Assembly: GCA_959347315.1 (NCBI GenBank)
Contig: OY365811.1
Span: forward strand, 30,769,865 to 30,833,864
Direction of reading: 5' to 3'
Origin: Bimastos eiseni
Taxonomy: Eukaryota > Annelida > Clitellata > Crassiclitellata > Lumbricidae
Length of the DNA stretch: 64,000 nucleotides
Every line of letters starts with the position of its first letter. Positions within the stretch are counted from its first letter, which is position 1. The position numbers were made by a program, and so were the translations under genes. The notes under the pieces were generated by a model. That model saw only the letters and a program-made list of their open reading frames with translations. It did not search any database and was not told where the DNA came from. Positions 54,940-64,000 of the stretch are shown in pieces.

Positions 54940-55330
54940 CTTTCAGCTACACTGAGAGAGGCAGATAGACAGACAGAGGCAGAGAGATTCAGACGAAGAG
55001 ACAGTGAGACGGAGACAGAGTGAACGCAAGAGAGAGACAAGCGCAGAAGAGAGTGTGATAGAGATATAGTGACAGAAACAGCAAACCGGAGACAGCTAGA
55101 GAGACACAAGTACAGGAGAGAGGGAGAGAGGGAAAGGGAGAGGGAGAGCGGAGTGGGAAAGATGGAGAAGGGAGAGGGGAAAGGAGAGCGGGGAAAGAGA
55201 AAGATAGAGAGAGAAGCACTGGAGAGAGAGAATAGTAAGAAATAGACAGGCACAGAAAATGACCAAACAGACCGATGGATACAAAGACAGATACAGACGC
55301 AGAGACATGCACAGGGACAGTCAGAGAAAC
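54940..55330. repeat. GA-rich low-complexity tract in intron 4
   Basis: AGAGAGACAGA and GGAGAGGGAGAG type sequence; long Ser/Leu or Arg/Glu frames here are artefacts. Confidence 0.85.
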
Positions 55331-55339
55331 TGGTCTTAC

Positions 55340-55661
55340 AGAGTGTAGACGAAGTTGCCGTATTTGACGAGGTGAGTGCTGGAAGAATCCGACTCCAGTC
55401 TCTCTCTTCGTGAGTTCTGATGATCGCAGGTCGGTCGCTGGTGATAATGCAGACCAACTGGGGGAGCTTGCAGAGGAGGAGGAGGAAGGGGAGGAGGGGG
55501 AGGAGGAGGAAGAGGGAGGCGAGGAGGAGACGGAGGAGAAATCGGCGATGTACCCGTGCAGTTGGAGGAGAAATTCATGTGATGTCGATGGTAGAGAGGA
55601 GAGCGACTGAAAAGAGATCCGGGGCTCGGCACCTGCCGTGGGTGAAGGCTATCGTCCGTTT
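55340..55661 (-). CDS. BTB-BACK protein, exon 4 (Pro-rich linker)
   Basis: Acceptor ATAATTGTTGCAG, donor ACTCT|GTAAGA. Joins the phase-1 large exon (AGA C|AA), reads QTDDSLHPRQVPSPGSLFSR, SPLYHRHHMNFSSNCTGTSP, a run of prolines (about 40 residues of P/L-rich sequence from a GGA-type repeat), GLHYHQRPTCDHQNSRR, ESDSSSTHLVKYGNFVYTL. The last 12 residues lead directly into the BTB domain. Pro-rich segment probably disordered and may bind SH3/WW-type domains (inference). Confidence 0.8.
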
Positions 55662-55799
55662 CTGCAACAATTATTCACAGAATAATAATAACTCATCAAA
55701 TATTAATTTGAAATCCTGTAGAAGGATGAATAAGCAGAGTTATAAACATAGCTAGTTAAGGCCCTTATAGCTATCATTGCGCATGAAACAGAAAAGGAA

Positions 55800-55960
55800 G
55801 AATGAGGATTAAGAGGAGAAGGATGGGAGGAGAAGGAGGAAGAAGAGAAGCAGAAGATGATGGAGGAGGAGGAGGAGGAGAAGGAGAAGAGGAAGAAGAA
55901 GGAGGAGGAGAGGAATTAGATGTGGAAGGAGAAGAAGAAGAAAGAGCCGGAGAAGCAGCC
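55800..55960. repeat. (GGA)n/(GAA)n purine tract in intron 3
   Basis: AGGAGGAGGAGGAG and GAAGAAGAA runs; open frames across it (Ser/Pro or Leu-rich) are artefacts. Confidence 0.85.
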
Positions 55961-56129
55961 AATAGACTGTAGAGCCTAACGATGCTGTCCACATGTGATG
56001 CACAGCAATCGCCAAGTTTTCAGTTTAACAAAATGCTCATATTGTAGTTACTGCGAGTGTGTAGCAAGGTGCCGCGACATAATATCTAAGTGTCTAACGC
56101 GTGAACGTAGAGTCATCCTGAGCCGGTTC

Positions 56130-56345
56130 TGCTTTGAGGTGGGTTGACATGGAAGACCTGCATCAATCAGATTGAATACGCGCTTCGGTCACCTTGCCTT
56201 CTTGTCCCTGATCCCAAGTGCTGGAATGGCATCGTACCCTTAATGCGCTCATCTTATACCTTGGCCATCTTCAAGACAAGGCTTAGGACCCCTTATGCTC
56301 TTTTACGGCGCTTTAGAAACTGACGGTTTCATCAGCAGCAGCGTC
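56130..56345 (+). pseudogene. LINE 3' fragment in intron 3
   Basis: In broken plus frames reads SLIPKCWNGIVPLMRSSYTL, AIFKTRLRT, then GGCGCTTTAGAAACTGACGG. Corresponds to the W-N-LP---R---S---FK--L-T end of many LINE ORF2 proteins. Followed by (ATC)n at 56,345-56,395. Confidence 0.45.
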
Positions 56346-56544
56346 GTCATCGTCATCGTCATCATCATCATCAACATCAACATCAACATTATCATCCGGG
56401 GTCGACAAATAATTTTAATAAGCCTATCTCTGGTAATCTATCTTATCAGATGGTCATTGGAAAATGGTCGATTGATAGGTTATAAGTAGAAACATCATTT
56501 AATGTTTGTGCGTTGTGTTTAATAATATTGAGAACAGTTCTTAC

Positions 56545-59500
56545 GTCTTCCTGTTTGGGTGCATGAGTTTCTTCTAGTCATCGCCTCTGTTTGTGTGGTT
56601 GACGTCGACTCAGATGACTTCGCAGTCTCCGTGACCTTTTGGAGTCCAGTCTCAGTGATATTTTGGGGTTCGGCCACCGGCGCCGGTGCAGACCAATTGT
56701 TCCCCTCGGTTTGCGTTGCAGAGGTCGTCCACTTTAGAACGTCACTGGCTTTGTTGATGATGACGTCAGTTCTAGTCCGATGTAGCGCGTCGTTGACTTT
56801 GCTGACGATGACGTCACCAATCGTCGCCCGGATGTTGACGTCACTGACCTTGTTGACGATAGCATCAGTTATGGTCGTCTGGAAGTTGAAGTCGTTGACT
56901 TTGTTGACAATGACGTCATTGATGGTCGTCTGGAGACTGATCTCATCGATCTTGTTGGCGATGATGTCACTTATAGTCGCTTTCCGCGTGACGTCATCGA
57001 CTCTTTCGACGATCGCGCCCGTCTTAGGTGCGTTGTTGAATTTGATAACATCTACGTCACTTGTTGTCGTCTGCGGAGTGACGCCATTCGTTTTGTTGCT
57101 GACGTCAGTTTTTTGGATGGCGGAGAGTGGCACTTGGTCGAGCTGTGGATGGTTTTGTAATGGAGCGAGAGGGACCTGTTCAACATTCGGGAACTGCTCC
57201 CTCTGCTCCTGTTGCTGAGTGGCATCTAGCTCAGCGTTTGGCGGCATCCGAGGGATTCGCCTGCTAGAGGACATCCTACGCATCTGTCTCCTGGGTCGAG
57301 CGACGCGCACGGAGCTGGCCTTACCCTTTGAAGGAGGACCAGAGTCCCCGGACTTCAACGGAACGACATCTACATCGACGATCTCGTATTTTCCGTCAGG
57401 AAAAGCGATTGCCTTGGCCATGATCTCGACGAACTCCGTTGACTTTTGGCCGCTGAAGCGAACGACAGAATGGGATACGTTGGTCATTATTCTGGACTCC
57501 GCCTCAGTCCTCAGCACTTCATCCCCCTTTGCTGCTGCTGCTGTCATCCTCAAAACATCTTCCTCCCTCTCTCTGGCCTCAACCTCCTCCCCCTCCTGCT
57601 CCTCGTACGGCCCATCCATTCGTTCGTTGGCGTTCTGGTTCCTTTGTTTATCGTAACGCTCGTATGTCTCTGATTGTCTGCGATCGACGTTGTCATTGAT
57701 GCAAGCATCAGGTCTCTGCCGTTGCAACTGCTGGGTAGCATTGACTGGGTTCTGAATCCTCCCTCTGTCGTCCTGAGGATCAAATGCTGGATTGTTAGCC
57801 AATGTCCTACTACCTTCGTGAGGATAATAGGCTGGATCATGAGTTCTTCGTCTGTCATCCTGAGGATCATATACTGGATTCTGTGTCATCCTTCTATCAC
57901 CCTGCGGATCATATACTGGATTCTGTGTCATTCTCCTATCACCCTGCGGATTATATACTGGATTCTGTGTCACCATTCTCGCGTCCTGATTACCAGATGC
58001 TGAATTATGTGTCATCCTCCTCTCGTCCTGAGGACCATATACAGGATTATATATCATCCTCCTGTCGACCTGAGGATCACAGGTCGGATTGTCCTTAATT
58101 CCTCTTTCATAGTAGTTTTGGGCTACCCCCTGTCTTGGAGCACCAGCCCAGTTGCCATCTCCCCTTTGAGGCCACCCTTCTCGCCGCTGTGTCGTCAGTT
58201 CGGCTACCTCGTTACGGCCGAGACACACATCATTCAATGTCTGACCGGGGAGCCTTTGCCCTTGACCGTCAGCGTGCACAGCCGCAAGATTGGACTCGCG
58301 CACATAAGCGCGGGCCGCCGCGTTCATCAGATACATGTAGTTATTGGCGCTCTGGTTGCTTTGGTTGTAGTCGAGGCAAGAGAGCTCAGGACCAACCTGT
58401 GGTACCCAAGGCTGGTCCAAGGGTGCTTGACCCACTGGCCTAAGGAAGGGTACGCCACCTGCTTGCGGGCCCGTTATTGGCTTAACCCTCGCCCTCCGCC
58501 GCGTGATATTTTTACGCACCGGGCGCCTAACAGAAGTCTCTGGCGAGGTTGATCTCCTTCGGTGGTGACCCCTTCTCCTCGGCCGATGTGCTGACGACGA
58601 AGACTCGCTGTATTCGTCGGAGTCATAGTCTGTGGAATTAATTTCGGTGTCACTATAGTCGTCGTATTCGTCGTATTCGTCGTATTCGTCGTATTCGTCG
58701 TAATCGTCGTATTCGTCGTATTTGCTTGTATCTTCTGTTGTCGACTCCATCTTTGTTCGGCGACGTTTCTTCTTCTCCTTCTCCTTCTCCTTCTTTTTCT
58801 CCTTCTTCTTCTTCTTGTGACGTTTCTTGCGGGCAGCACGGTCTTCGCTGGACTCAGATGATGAGTTCGACGATGACGTTACAGAATCAGATACTGTGGA
58901 GGAGGTCAAAGCAGACTCAGAGTTCGTAGTCGTTTCTGCTGCTGTTGTTGTTGTTGTTGCTGTTGTTGCAGTGACTGCGGTCTCGTCTTCTTCTTCTTCA
59001 TCTTCTTCTTCTTCCTGTGTTGAATGCAGTCGGAAGAGGTAGAAACCCTGTCCCGGATCGTTATCTTTCTCTCTAACCCTTTCTCCAGCCTTTTCCCTGC
59101 CGCATTTCTTTCCCTTTCCAGGCGTCCCTCTGCTGAGCACGAATAGCTCCGGTTTTGCATTCTTATCATTGGAGACCTTGGACAGGCGCTTGGTCAAAGA
59201 CTTGACCATCGAGGCGCTTACGCCTTTGATCGGGAATTTGGGGATCATCCTGTCGAGCTCTGTCCTCTTGCTAGACGTCGTCAGAGCCTTGCTCAGTTCG
59301 GACAGCGATCTGGCGAAGGACTCTGAATTTCCAGGGTTAGCGTCTGATATTTTGCTCAGAGTCAAATTGGACGAGGACTTCAAGAAATTCAAAGCAGCCT
59401 GTACTCTAACGAGCTTCTGACCATTTTCCAACGTCTCATCTATTCCCGACTTACTCTCCGAGTCGACGACTGTTCTGGAATTAACAGAAGGCACGCTAGA

Positions 59501-59823
59501 ACTGACGGATAATCCGCTCTTGTTCGGCATTTCCTGCTGCCTGTCCAGTTCAGATACGTAGGTCTGCGCTGATGTTCCGAGATCGCTGACAGTTCTGGAT
59601 TCTATCACTAATCCAGGCGTATTGTCTTCTCCTGTAAGTTCCGCAATGTTTGAGCGGGCGATTTCAGACGAACCGCTCGCTGCTTGATTATTCGCCACTC
59701 CCAAGTCACTGCCCTGATTTGTACCTTCAGTAGTTTCGGACTTCCTCGATCTGACTTTTCGAGATCCTTTTCTCGATTGTTTCGGAATATAAGGGACGAC
59801 GGCCTCTTGAACAGGAGGATGTT
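56545..59823 (-). CDS. BTB-BACK protein, exon 3 (long disordered N-terminal region)
   Basis: Single 3.28-kb exon, about 1,093 codons, acceptor CTCTTCCATCGGCAG ending 59,824, donor AGAC|GTAAGA; phase 1 in and out. No ATG starts the frame, so it is internal. Order: basic start (KQSRKGSRKVRSRK); Ser/Thr-rich segment; a basic/Ser part with RVQAALNFLKSSS; Thr/Ala tract; poly-Lys block; an acidic YDEYDEYDEYDE array (58,656-58,740); Arg-rich RRRGHHRRRS; a 14-residue tandem repeat around NPVYDPQGDRRMTQ (58,070-57,780); a further charged part; then six copies of a ~22-residue unit with (D/N)VIVNKVND (56,740-57,060). The end is RRNSCTQTGRR. Overall likely disordered, scaffold-like. No catalytic domain found. 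Confidence 0.85.
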
Positions 59824-60636
59824 CTGCCGATGGAAGAGCACAACGATCACGCCATACATTTTATAATAAATTGCTAAACAAACGGCTCGTTTAAATTCGA
59901 TACAGATTATCTATAGTGGACTTGCTTCAGTTATTAGCGACAATATACGATAACTACAAGCATCAGCATCACTCCTTTATCCTGGCCTGGCACTGGCACT
60001 GGCACTGCAAGAGTGCAAGGAGTGACAGATTAACAGTAATGCACAGAACGCAAGAATTTAAAAATTAGACACGTGTCTCCATATAAATTGAAATCAAGTT
60101 GCCTAGTTAAGATCAATTACACCCACACTGTCTCAAAATGAACTTCCTCAGATTGTTTTGCTCCAATTCGTCGAAATCTGATCAGTTATCCCGCCTGCAG
60201 TGTGTTAATTAAACTGCCAAAGCAAATTAAGCGGATTCAAATAAAGTTTTCACTCGGCAGGTGGCATACTCGACAGAGTGTGGTGTATCATCTGTATATT
60301 CGTCTTCGTGCGGTCACCCAAATCTCCTCCAATAATTATGACATTTTATCCCCTCTGCTTAATCCATCTAACGCTGAATTCGTCTGCTTTAGAGGCGTCA
60401 ACGGCCAGTACAATGAGATTTCGAGCCCATCTGTTTAAAACAACTTGATCTCTACATCAACCCCTACATTCACTACAATTCTTCGGTGCGCCATATATTT
60501 AGTATACATATTACTTCAACCAAAGATCTCAGCCTCTCCGATCATGACCTTCACAGAATCCATCAATTATCCTTACATCACTTTAATGAAATGACAAGAT
60601 ACACGAACGCATTGAATTCACAAGTCAGTTACCAAC
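59824..60636. other. Intron between exon 2 and exon 3 of the BTB-BACK gene
   Basis: 59,824-59,962 is the upstream intron flank of exon 3 and is itself duplicated at 60,790-60,930. A (CACTGG)n-like run lies at 59,985-60,008. The open stretch at 60,202-60,438 (plus) is unrecognised, perhaps LINE-derived. Confidence 0.5.
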
Positions 60637-60789
60637 CTACGCTTGCTGCATGATTACTCGCCACTCCCAAGTCACTGGCCTGGTCCTGATCTGCAGAAGT
60701 TTCTGACTTCCTCGATCTGGCTTGTCGAGCTACTTTCCTGGATTGTCCCGCGATGCAAGGGACGACGGCCTCATGGACAGGACGATGTC
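60637..60789 (-). CDS. BTB-BACK protein, duplicated exon 2 (symmetric 1-1)
   Basis: A copy of the first 51 codons of exon 3. Acceptor TTCCATCGGCAG (same as exon 3), open frame (G)HRPVHEAVVPCIAGQSRK, VARQARSRKSETSADQDQAS, DLGVASNHAASV, and a donor GTAG|GTTGGT. Phase 1 at both ends, so it can be included between exon 1 and exon 3 without changing frame. No stop codon has accumulated although the two copies differ at many positions. The donor is non-consensus after GT (GTTGGT), so use of the exon is a prediction; it may be alternative or dead. Confidence 0.5.
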
Positions 60790-61188
60790 CTGCCGATGGA
60801 ATAGCACAACGATCACTCCATACATTTTATAATAAATTGCTAAACAAACGGCTCGTTTTAATTCGATAGAGATTATCAATAGTGGACTTAGTTTCAGCTT
60901 AACGACAATGTATGATAAGTACAATTCTCTTAGCCATAATATCTCTGTCAGTTATACAATTCAACTGACTCCTCTATCGCCCCAGCACTCCCTCGCCTAT
61001 CCGCCATCTGATCATTGCAATTTTTAATCGATCCATAGGCATATCTGTTCCGACCCATTTGGAATAAACTCCAGTCAGAATAACGATAACTATTCGATCA
61101 ACGAACACACCAAACCCAAAACGCCACCTTTGCGATCATTTCACAGGTATTTTGCTCAAAACTAATAACACACTTTTCGAGTCCCAAA
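60790..61188. other. Intron 1 sequence next to the duplicated exon
   Basis: 60,790-60,930 duplicates 59,824-59,962 (intron side of the acceptor). The remainder shows nothing recognised. Confidence 0.5.
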
Positions 61189-61229
61189 CAGTGCCGCGTT
61201 TACCTATAGGCACACTAGACACGCGCCTA

Positions 61230-61540
61230 GGGCCCCCAAATATCAGGGTGCCCCCAAATGAACGAAAATATATATTTTAGGCTAAAATAACATTTCAGGG
61301 GCTCCCAAATGAATGAAAACATTTAACAATAAATAACATCTCAAGGGGCTCCCAAATGAAAGAAAATATTTCATGAAAAATAAAATCCCAATAGGCCCCC
61401 AAATGAATGAAAAGATTTCATACAAAATAACATCCCAAGGGGCCCCAAATGAGTGAAAAGATTTAATAGAAAATTACATCTCAAGAGGCCAAAACGAATA
61501 AAAACCATTTCATATAAAATAACGTGTCTCACATTTGAAT
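61230..61540. repeat. ~50-60-bp tandem repeat, about five units
   Basis: Each unit reads GGGGC(C/T)CCCAAATGAATGAAAA-ATTT-A----AAATAACATC-CAA, diverged. It lies in the left part of the hAT-like element. Confidence 0.85.
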
Positions 61541-61602
61541 TATTTTAAATATAACATATTCTCTATTTTTTGCAGCTTTCACATGACAAGTGTATTGTGA
61601 GA

Positions 61603-61745
61603 AGGGGCCGTCCACATATTACGTACGCAACGAGAGGAGGGGAGGGGAGGGGAGGGAGTTTCGAATTTCGGCAATTTTGCGTACGGGTGCGTATGGTGGG
61701 AGGGAAGGGGGTCCCGAAAAAATGTACGTACGCAAATATAATTGT
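61603..61745. repeat. MITE-like repeat (GGGCCGTCCACATATTACGTACGC)
   Basis: Starts AAGGGGCCGTCCACATATTACGTACGC, has a G-rich middle (GGAGGGGAGGGGAGGG) and then GGGGGTCCCGAAAAAATGTACGTACGC. A similar GTACGTATGC...GGGGTCCACGAAATGTACGTG sequence at 62,005-62,045 may be its other end, in which case the element spans about 61,603-62,060. Confidence 0.5.
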
Positions 61746-62993
61746 CTAATTATGACGTCCACATTACGGAATATGAAAATCAGAACTGTAAACACAATCA
61801 CAGACTATATTCTTCGTAATCAATTTTATGTAGCATTAGAACTCTTTAAAATTCAAGTTTTGTTAGTGTTTTATTTTTTCATAACAGTTAAAAATTTTAA
61901 GCTGCTAAATATGATGCTTAAAAAAATAATAGCCTGTGGCAAAATCAATGTCTTATAGATGTATTTAGCTATTTAACCTTCACAATGGGGGTAGGGCTCA
62001 AATGTACGTATGCATGGGGAGGGGTCCACGAAATGTACGTGTTTCAATAGGAGAGAGTGGGTCCAGAAGTTGCTCATAAATATTCTTGTGTTTTTATATT
62101 AAAATCAAATAACAATAAATTACTTTAGAGTAGGTTCCATAACTAATCATAATTAGCTTTTATAACAAAAACAGCTTCCAGACTTCAGTTCGACTTTGTG
62201 GGGGTTTGTACATGATAGTTTACGCATCACCAGAGCCTCATAACTGACATCAAACAATTTAGGCCGATAATTGACTCCCCTACCCCATCGTCACAGATTA
62301 CGACCACACAATGAAAATCATTTTTAAATGTTTAATAACAATAACTAGAAACAATCGCAGACTTTATGCTTCTCCATTCTCCCACGATGAAGCAAAATTC
62401 TTCTTCATAGAATAAAATAATAGGGAAATCGAGCTTGGATCTCTTCATGCTGTGGAATGGATGCTATTCCATTCGGATACAGCTCTTCTCTGTCTATCCA
62501 GTCTAAACCCTCTCTATTTCTTCGTTTAAGATTACATCCATTAGTTCATGTTGCCAATATGCAGCGACTCTCTGTGGCCTGATGCATTTGGGCTTAATTA
62601 TTGATTTCTACTCGTGTGCTACACTTACAAAACGCCAAAATTGACAGCTAGAGTAAAAGGTAAACAATCCAATAACTAAGAACGCAGTGGTCATGGTTAT
62701 AATTAGTGTTGTTAAATTGTGGTAACAATTACTGTTATTTAAGTGAAACTTGTTTAATTGTGTGAAATTTTAAAATGAAGTTGCATATTTTGATGTTTGA
62801 TGTGACGACGTGATCTCCGACTCCCCTCCCTTTGTCACAAATCGTCACAGATGTAGGACGCTATGACACTTTCAGGCCATCACCTAGGCGCGCGACGTCA
62901 TTTGTGGACGGCACCTCAGACTCAGTGTACAAATTCAGAAGGGCCCCAAAAATGTTTGCGCCTGGGGCCCCGATTTCTGTAAACTCGGCTCTA

Positions 62994-63606
62994 GTCCCAA
63001 GTCTGGATAAAGGAGGAGGGTGACTCCAATGATATTTGTTATTTCAAAGTGTCATTGAACCGAAGTTTGTAGCAGAGTTGAAGCGGACGAATTCTGGATA
63101 TAGGGATCTGGATAAGAACACTGTCTATTGCCTAGAAGTCAGCAGTGATTATACATTTTTACATTTCCAACCAGAATAACAAACTAGCTAAATGCGTTGA
63201 CGAAATGAGTCACGAGAGCGGAAATAAGAGTGTGCTAAAACACAGATCTGGATAGACGAAGTGCCAAACAAGATAGTTCCCTTGCTTAATAAAATACCGA
63301 CCTTGTTATATTAAGACGTGTCTACAAACAAATTTCAATGCGATTTAAAACCAAAAAACGCGCGGCACCAAATTAGTCCGACGAACAGAAACATACAGAG
63401 ATAGCCAGACAGACGTACAGCGATAGATGAGGAAGCAGACAAACAGAGATAGACGGAAGAAAATCCCTTTAAACGGGTGCCAATTCTTGTGTGTTCAGTT
63501 CTTACCAGATATCTCTGATTATAAGGTCACAACGGGCAAATGAAGCGGAGCGTTGAAGCAACGCGACATACACTGCATGTAATAATACCAGGTTGAGGTC
63601 ACTTAC
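62994..63606. other. Intron 1 next to exon 1, nothing recognised
   Basis: Unique A+T-rich sequence with a short CAGA/ACAG-rich tract at 63,385-63,455. Confidence 0.5.
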
Positions 63607-63949
63607 CTACACGGGACTTGTTATCGCCGCTGTGCTGCCGGCAAAAGTCGTAATAATTCTCGTCCTGCTTAATAATACTTCCATCACTGGTTCGATACAG
63701 ATGATTGTATTCATCCCAGATATACTCTGGTGATTTTGCCACTGGTCCGGAAGCATCACGGACCCCCTCGCCAACACCGTCCATGGTCTCGACAACAACG
63801 ACGCCGCAGCCTTCCGTCAAGGCAGCATGGGACCAAACATCTACTGAGACAATTCGTGGAATTTCTTTTTGGATTCGCAGTTTGAGTCGCTTGCAGGGCT
63901 TGATACCGGCTTCGTCGTCCGCGTCGTTTAAGTCCTTTTCCGTCGATGA
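63607..63949 (-). CDS. BTB-BACK protein, first visible exon
   Basis: Acceptor TGTTTATATAAACAG ending 63,950, excellent donor GTAG|GTAAGT. Open over 114 codons without an ATG, entering in phase 0 and leaving in phase 1, which fits both exon 2 and exon 3. Reads SSTEKDLNDADDEAGIKPCK, RLKLRIQKEIPRIVSVDVWS, HAALTEGCGVVVVETMDGVG, then SPEYIWDEYNHLYRTSDGSI and NYYDFCRQHSGDNKSRV. The Y-WDE--HLYRTSDGS segment looks like a folded motif, but I do not recognise it. The acceptor means at least one more exon lies beyond the right edge. Assigned to this gene by phase and position, not by homology. Confidence 0.72.
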
Positions 63950-64000
63950 CTGTTTATATAAACACGATGAGTAAATTACGTCATAGCTTGTTAAATTACG

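Larger units (their letters stand above)
61189..62993. mobile_element. hAT-like non-autonomous element, 1.8 kb, with nested repeats
   Basis: Ends CAGTGCCGCGTTTAC and GTAAACTCGGCTCTA are inverted over 15 bases with a few mismatches. They are flanked by GTCCCAAA (61,181-61,188) and GTCCCAAG (62,994-63,001), an 8-base duplication with one difference. GCGCCT(A/G)GGGCCCC occurs near both ends. Inside lie a tandem repeat (61,230-61,540) and a MITE-like stretch (61,603-61,745), and no transposase frame. Located in intron 1 of the BTB-BACK gene. Confidence 0.7.

Noticed and set aside
56559..58552. Plus-strand frames of 100-219 codons opposite the large BTB exon
   Set aside because: Antisense shadows of exon 3; composition follows the sense repeats and no splice sites fit.
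59608..59859. Short ATG-initiated frame MYGVIVVLFHRQ as the start of the BTB-BACK gene
   Set aside because: It is out of frame with exon 3 and stops after 83 codons; it overlaps the splice acceptor and a duplicate of it at 60,8xx shows the same artefact.

Overview
This is a piece of animal (metazoan) nuclear genome. Multi-exon genes with GT-AG introns, degenerate LINE, Tc1/mariner and hAT elements, a tRNA-headed SINE, many microsatellites and a 200-N assembly gap all point that way. A marine invertebrate is the best guess from the repeat flavour (the octamer TAGGCCTA is very common in the left half), but I cannot name the phylum safely. All exon models are my own reading of open frames, splice consensus and phase.

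Left half (1-32,317): a tandem cluster of three minus-strand, two-exon genes for a type II membrane glycosyltransferase with a DXD-type sugar-binding domain. Copy A has only exon 1 in the window (1-614). Copy B is exon 1 at 15,576-16,314 plus exon 2 at 1,982-2,472, split by a 13.1-kb intron. Copy C is exon 1 at 30,755-31,493 plus exon 2 at 27,370-27,860, split by a 2.9-kb intron. B and C each splice to exactly 1,230 nt (409 aa), with the intron at the same place and phase. A fossil end of a further exon 1 lies at 12,956-12,999. Intron B is filled with mobile DNA: a 1.0-kb element with a 9-bp target duplication, a mariner with long inverted repeats, a decayed LINE, and a Tc1-like element with long inverted repeats. 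A repeat family built on the unit TCGATAGTCCGAA is scattered through this half only.

Middle (32,318-43,958): an N gap, then long simple repeats, two decayed L2/CR1-like LINE pieces (one split by a clean hAT insertion with an 8-bp target duplication), another small hAT element, and three candidate plus-strand exons (35,467-35,650; 39,420-39,558; 40,215-40,352). The first two are compatible in phase with each other and with the following gene.

43,959-47,576 (+): one uninterrupted exon for an extremely acidic protein of roughly 1,200 residues, made of about 75-80 thrombospondin-type-3-like calcium-binding motifs behind a basic Pro-Lys-Gln repeat.

Right part (51,531-63,949, minus strand): a gene I assembled from eight exons whose phases all agree. 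It encodes a long disordered, repeat-rich N-terminal region (one 3.3-kb exon) followed by BTB and BACK domains and a short tail; no kelch repeats were found. It has two notable features: a duplicated 1-1 phase exon (60,637-60,789) and a 32-bp tandem repeat that copies the splice acceptor of the BTB exon five more times. Its 5' end lies beyond the right edge. The glycosyltransferases would act in the Golgi/secretory pathway, the Asp-rich protein probably binds Ca2+, and the BTB-BACK protein is probably a cytosolic or nuclear adaptor; nothing suggests that these three loci work together.
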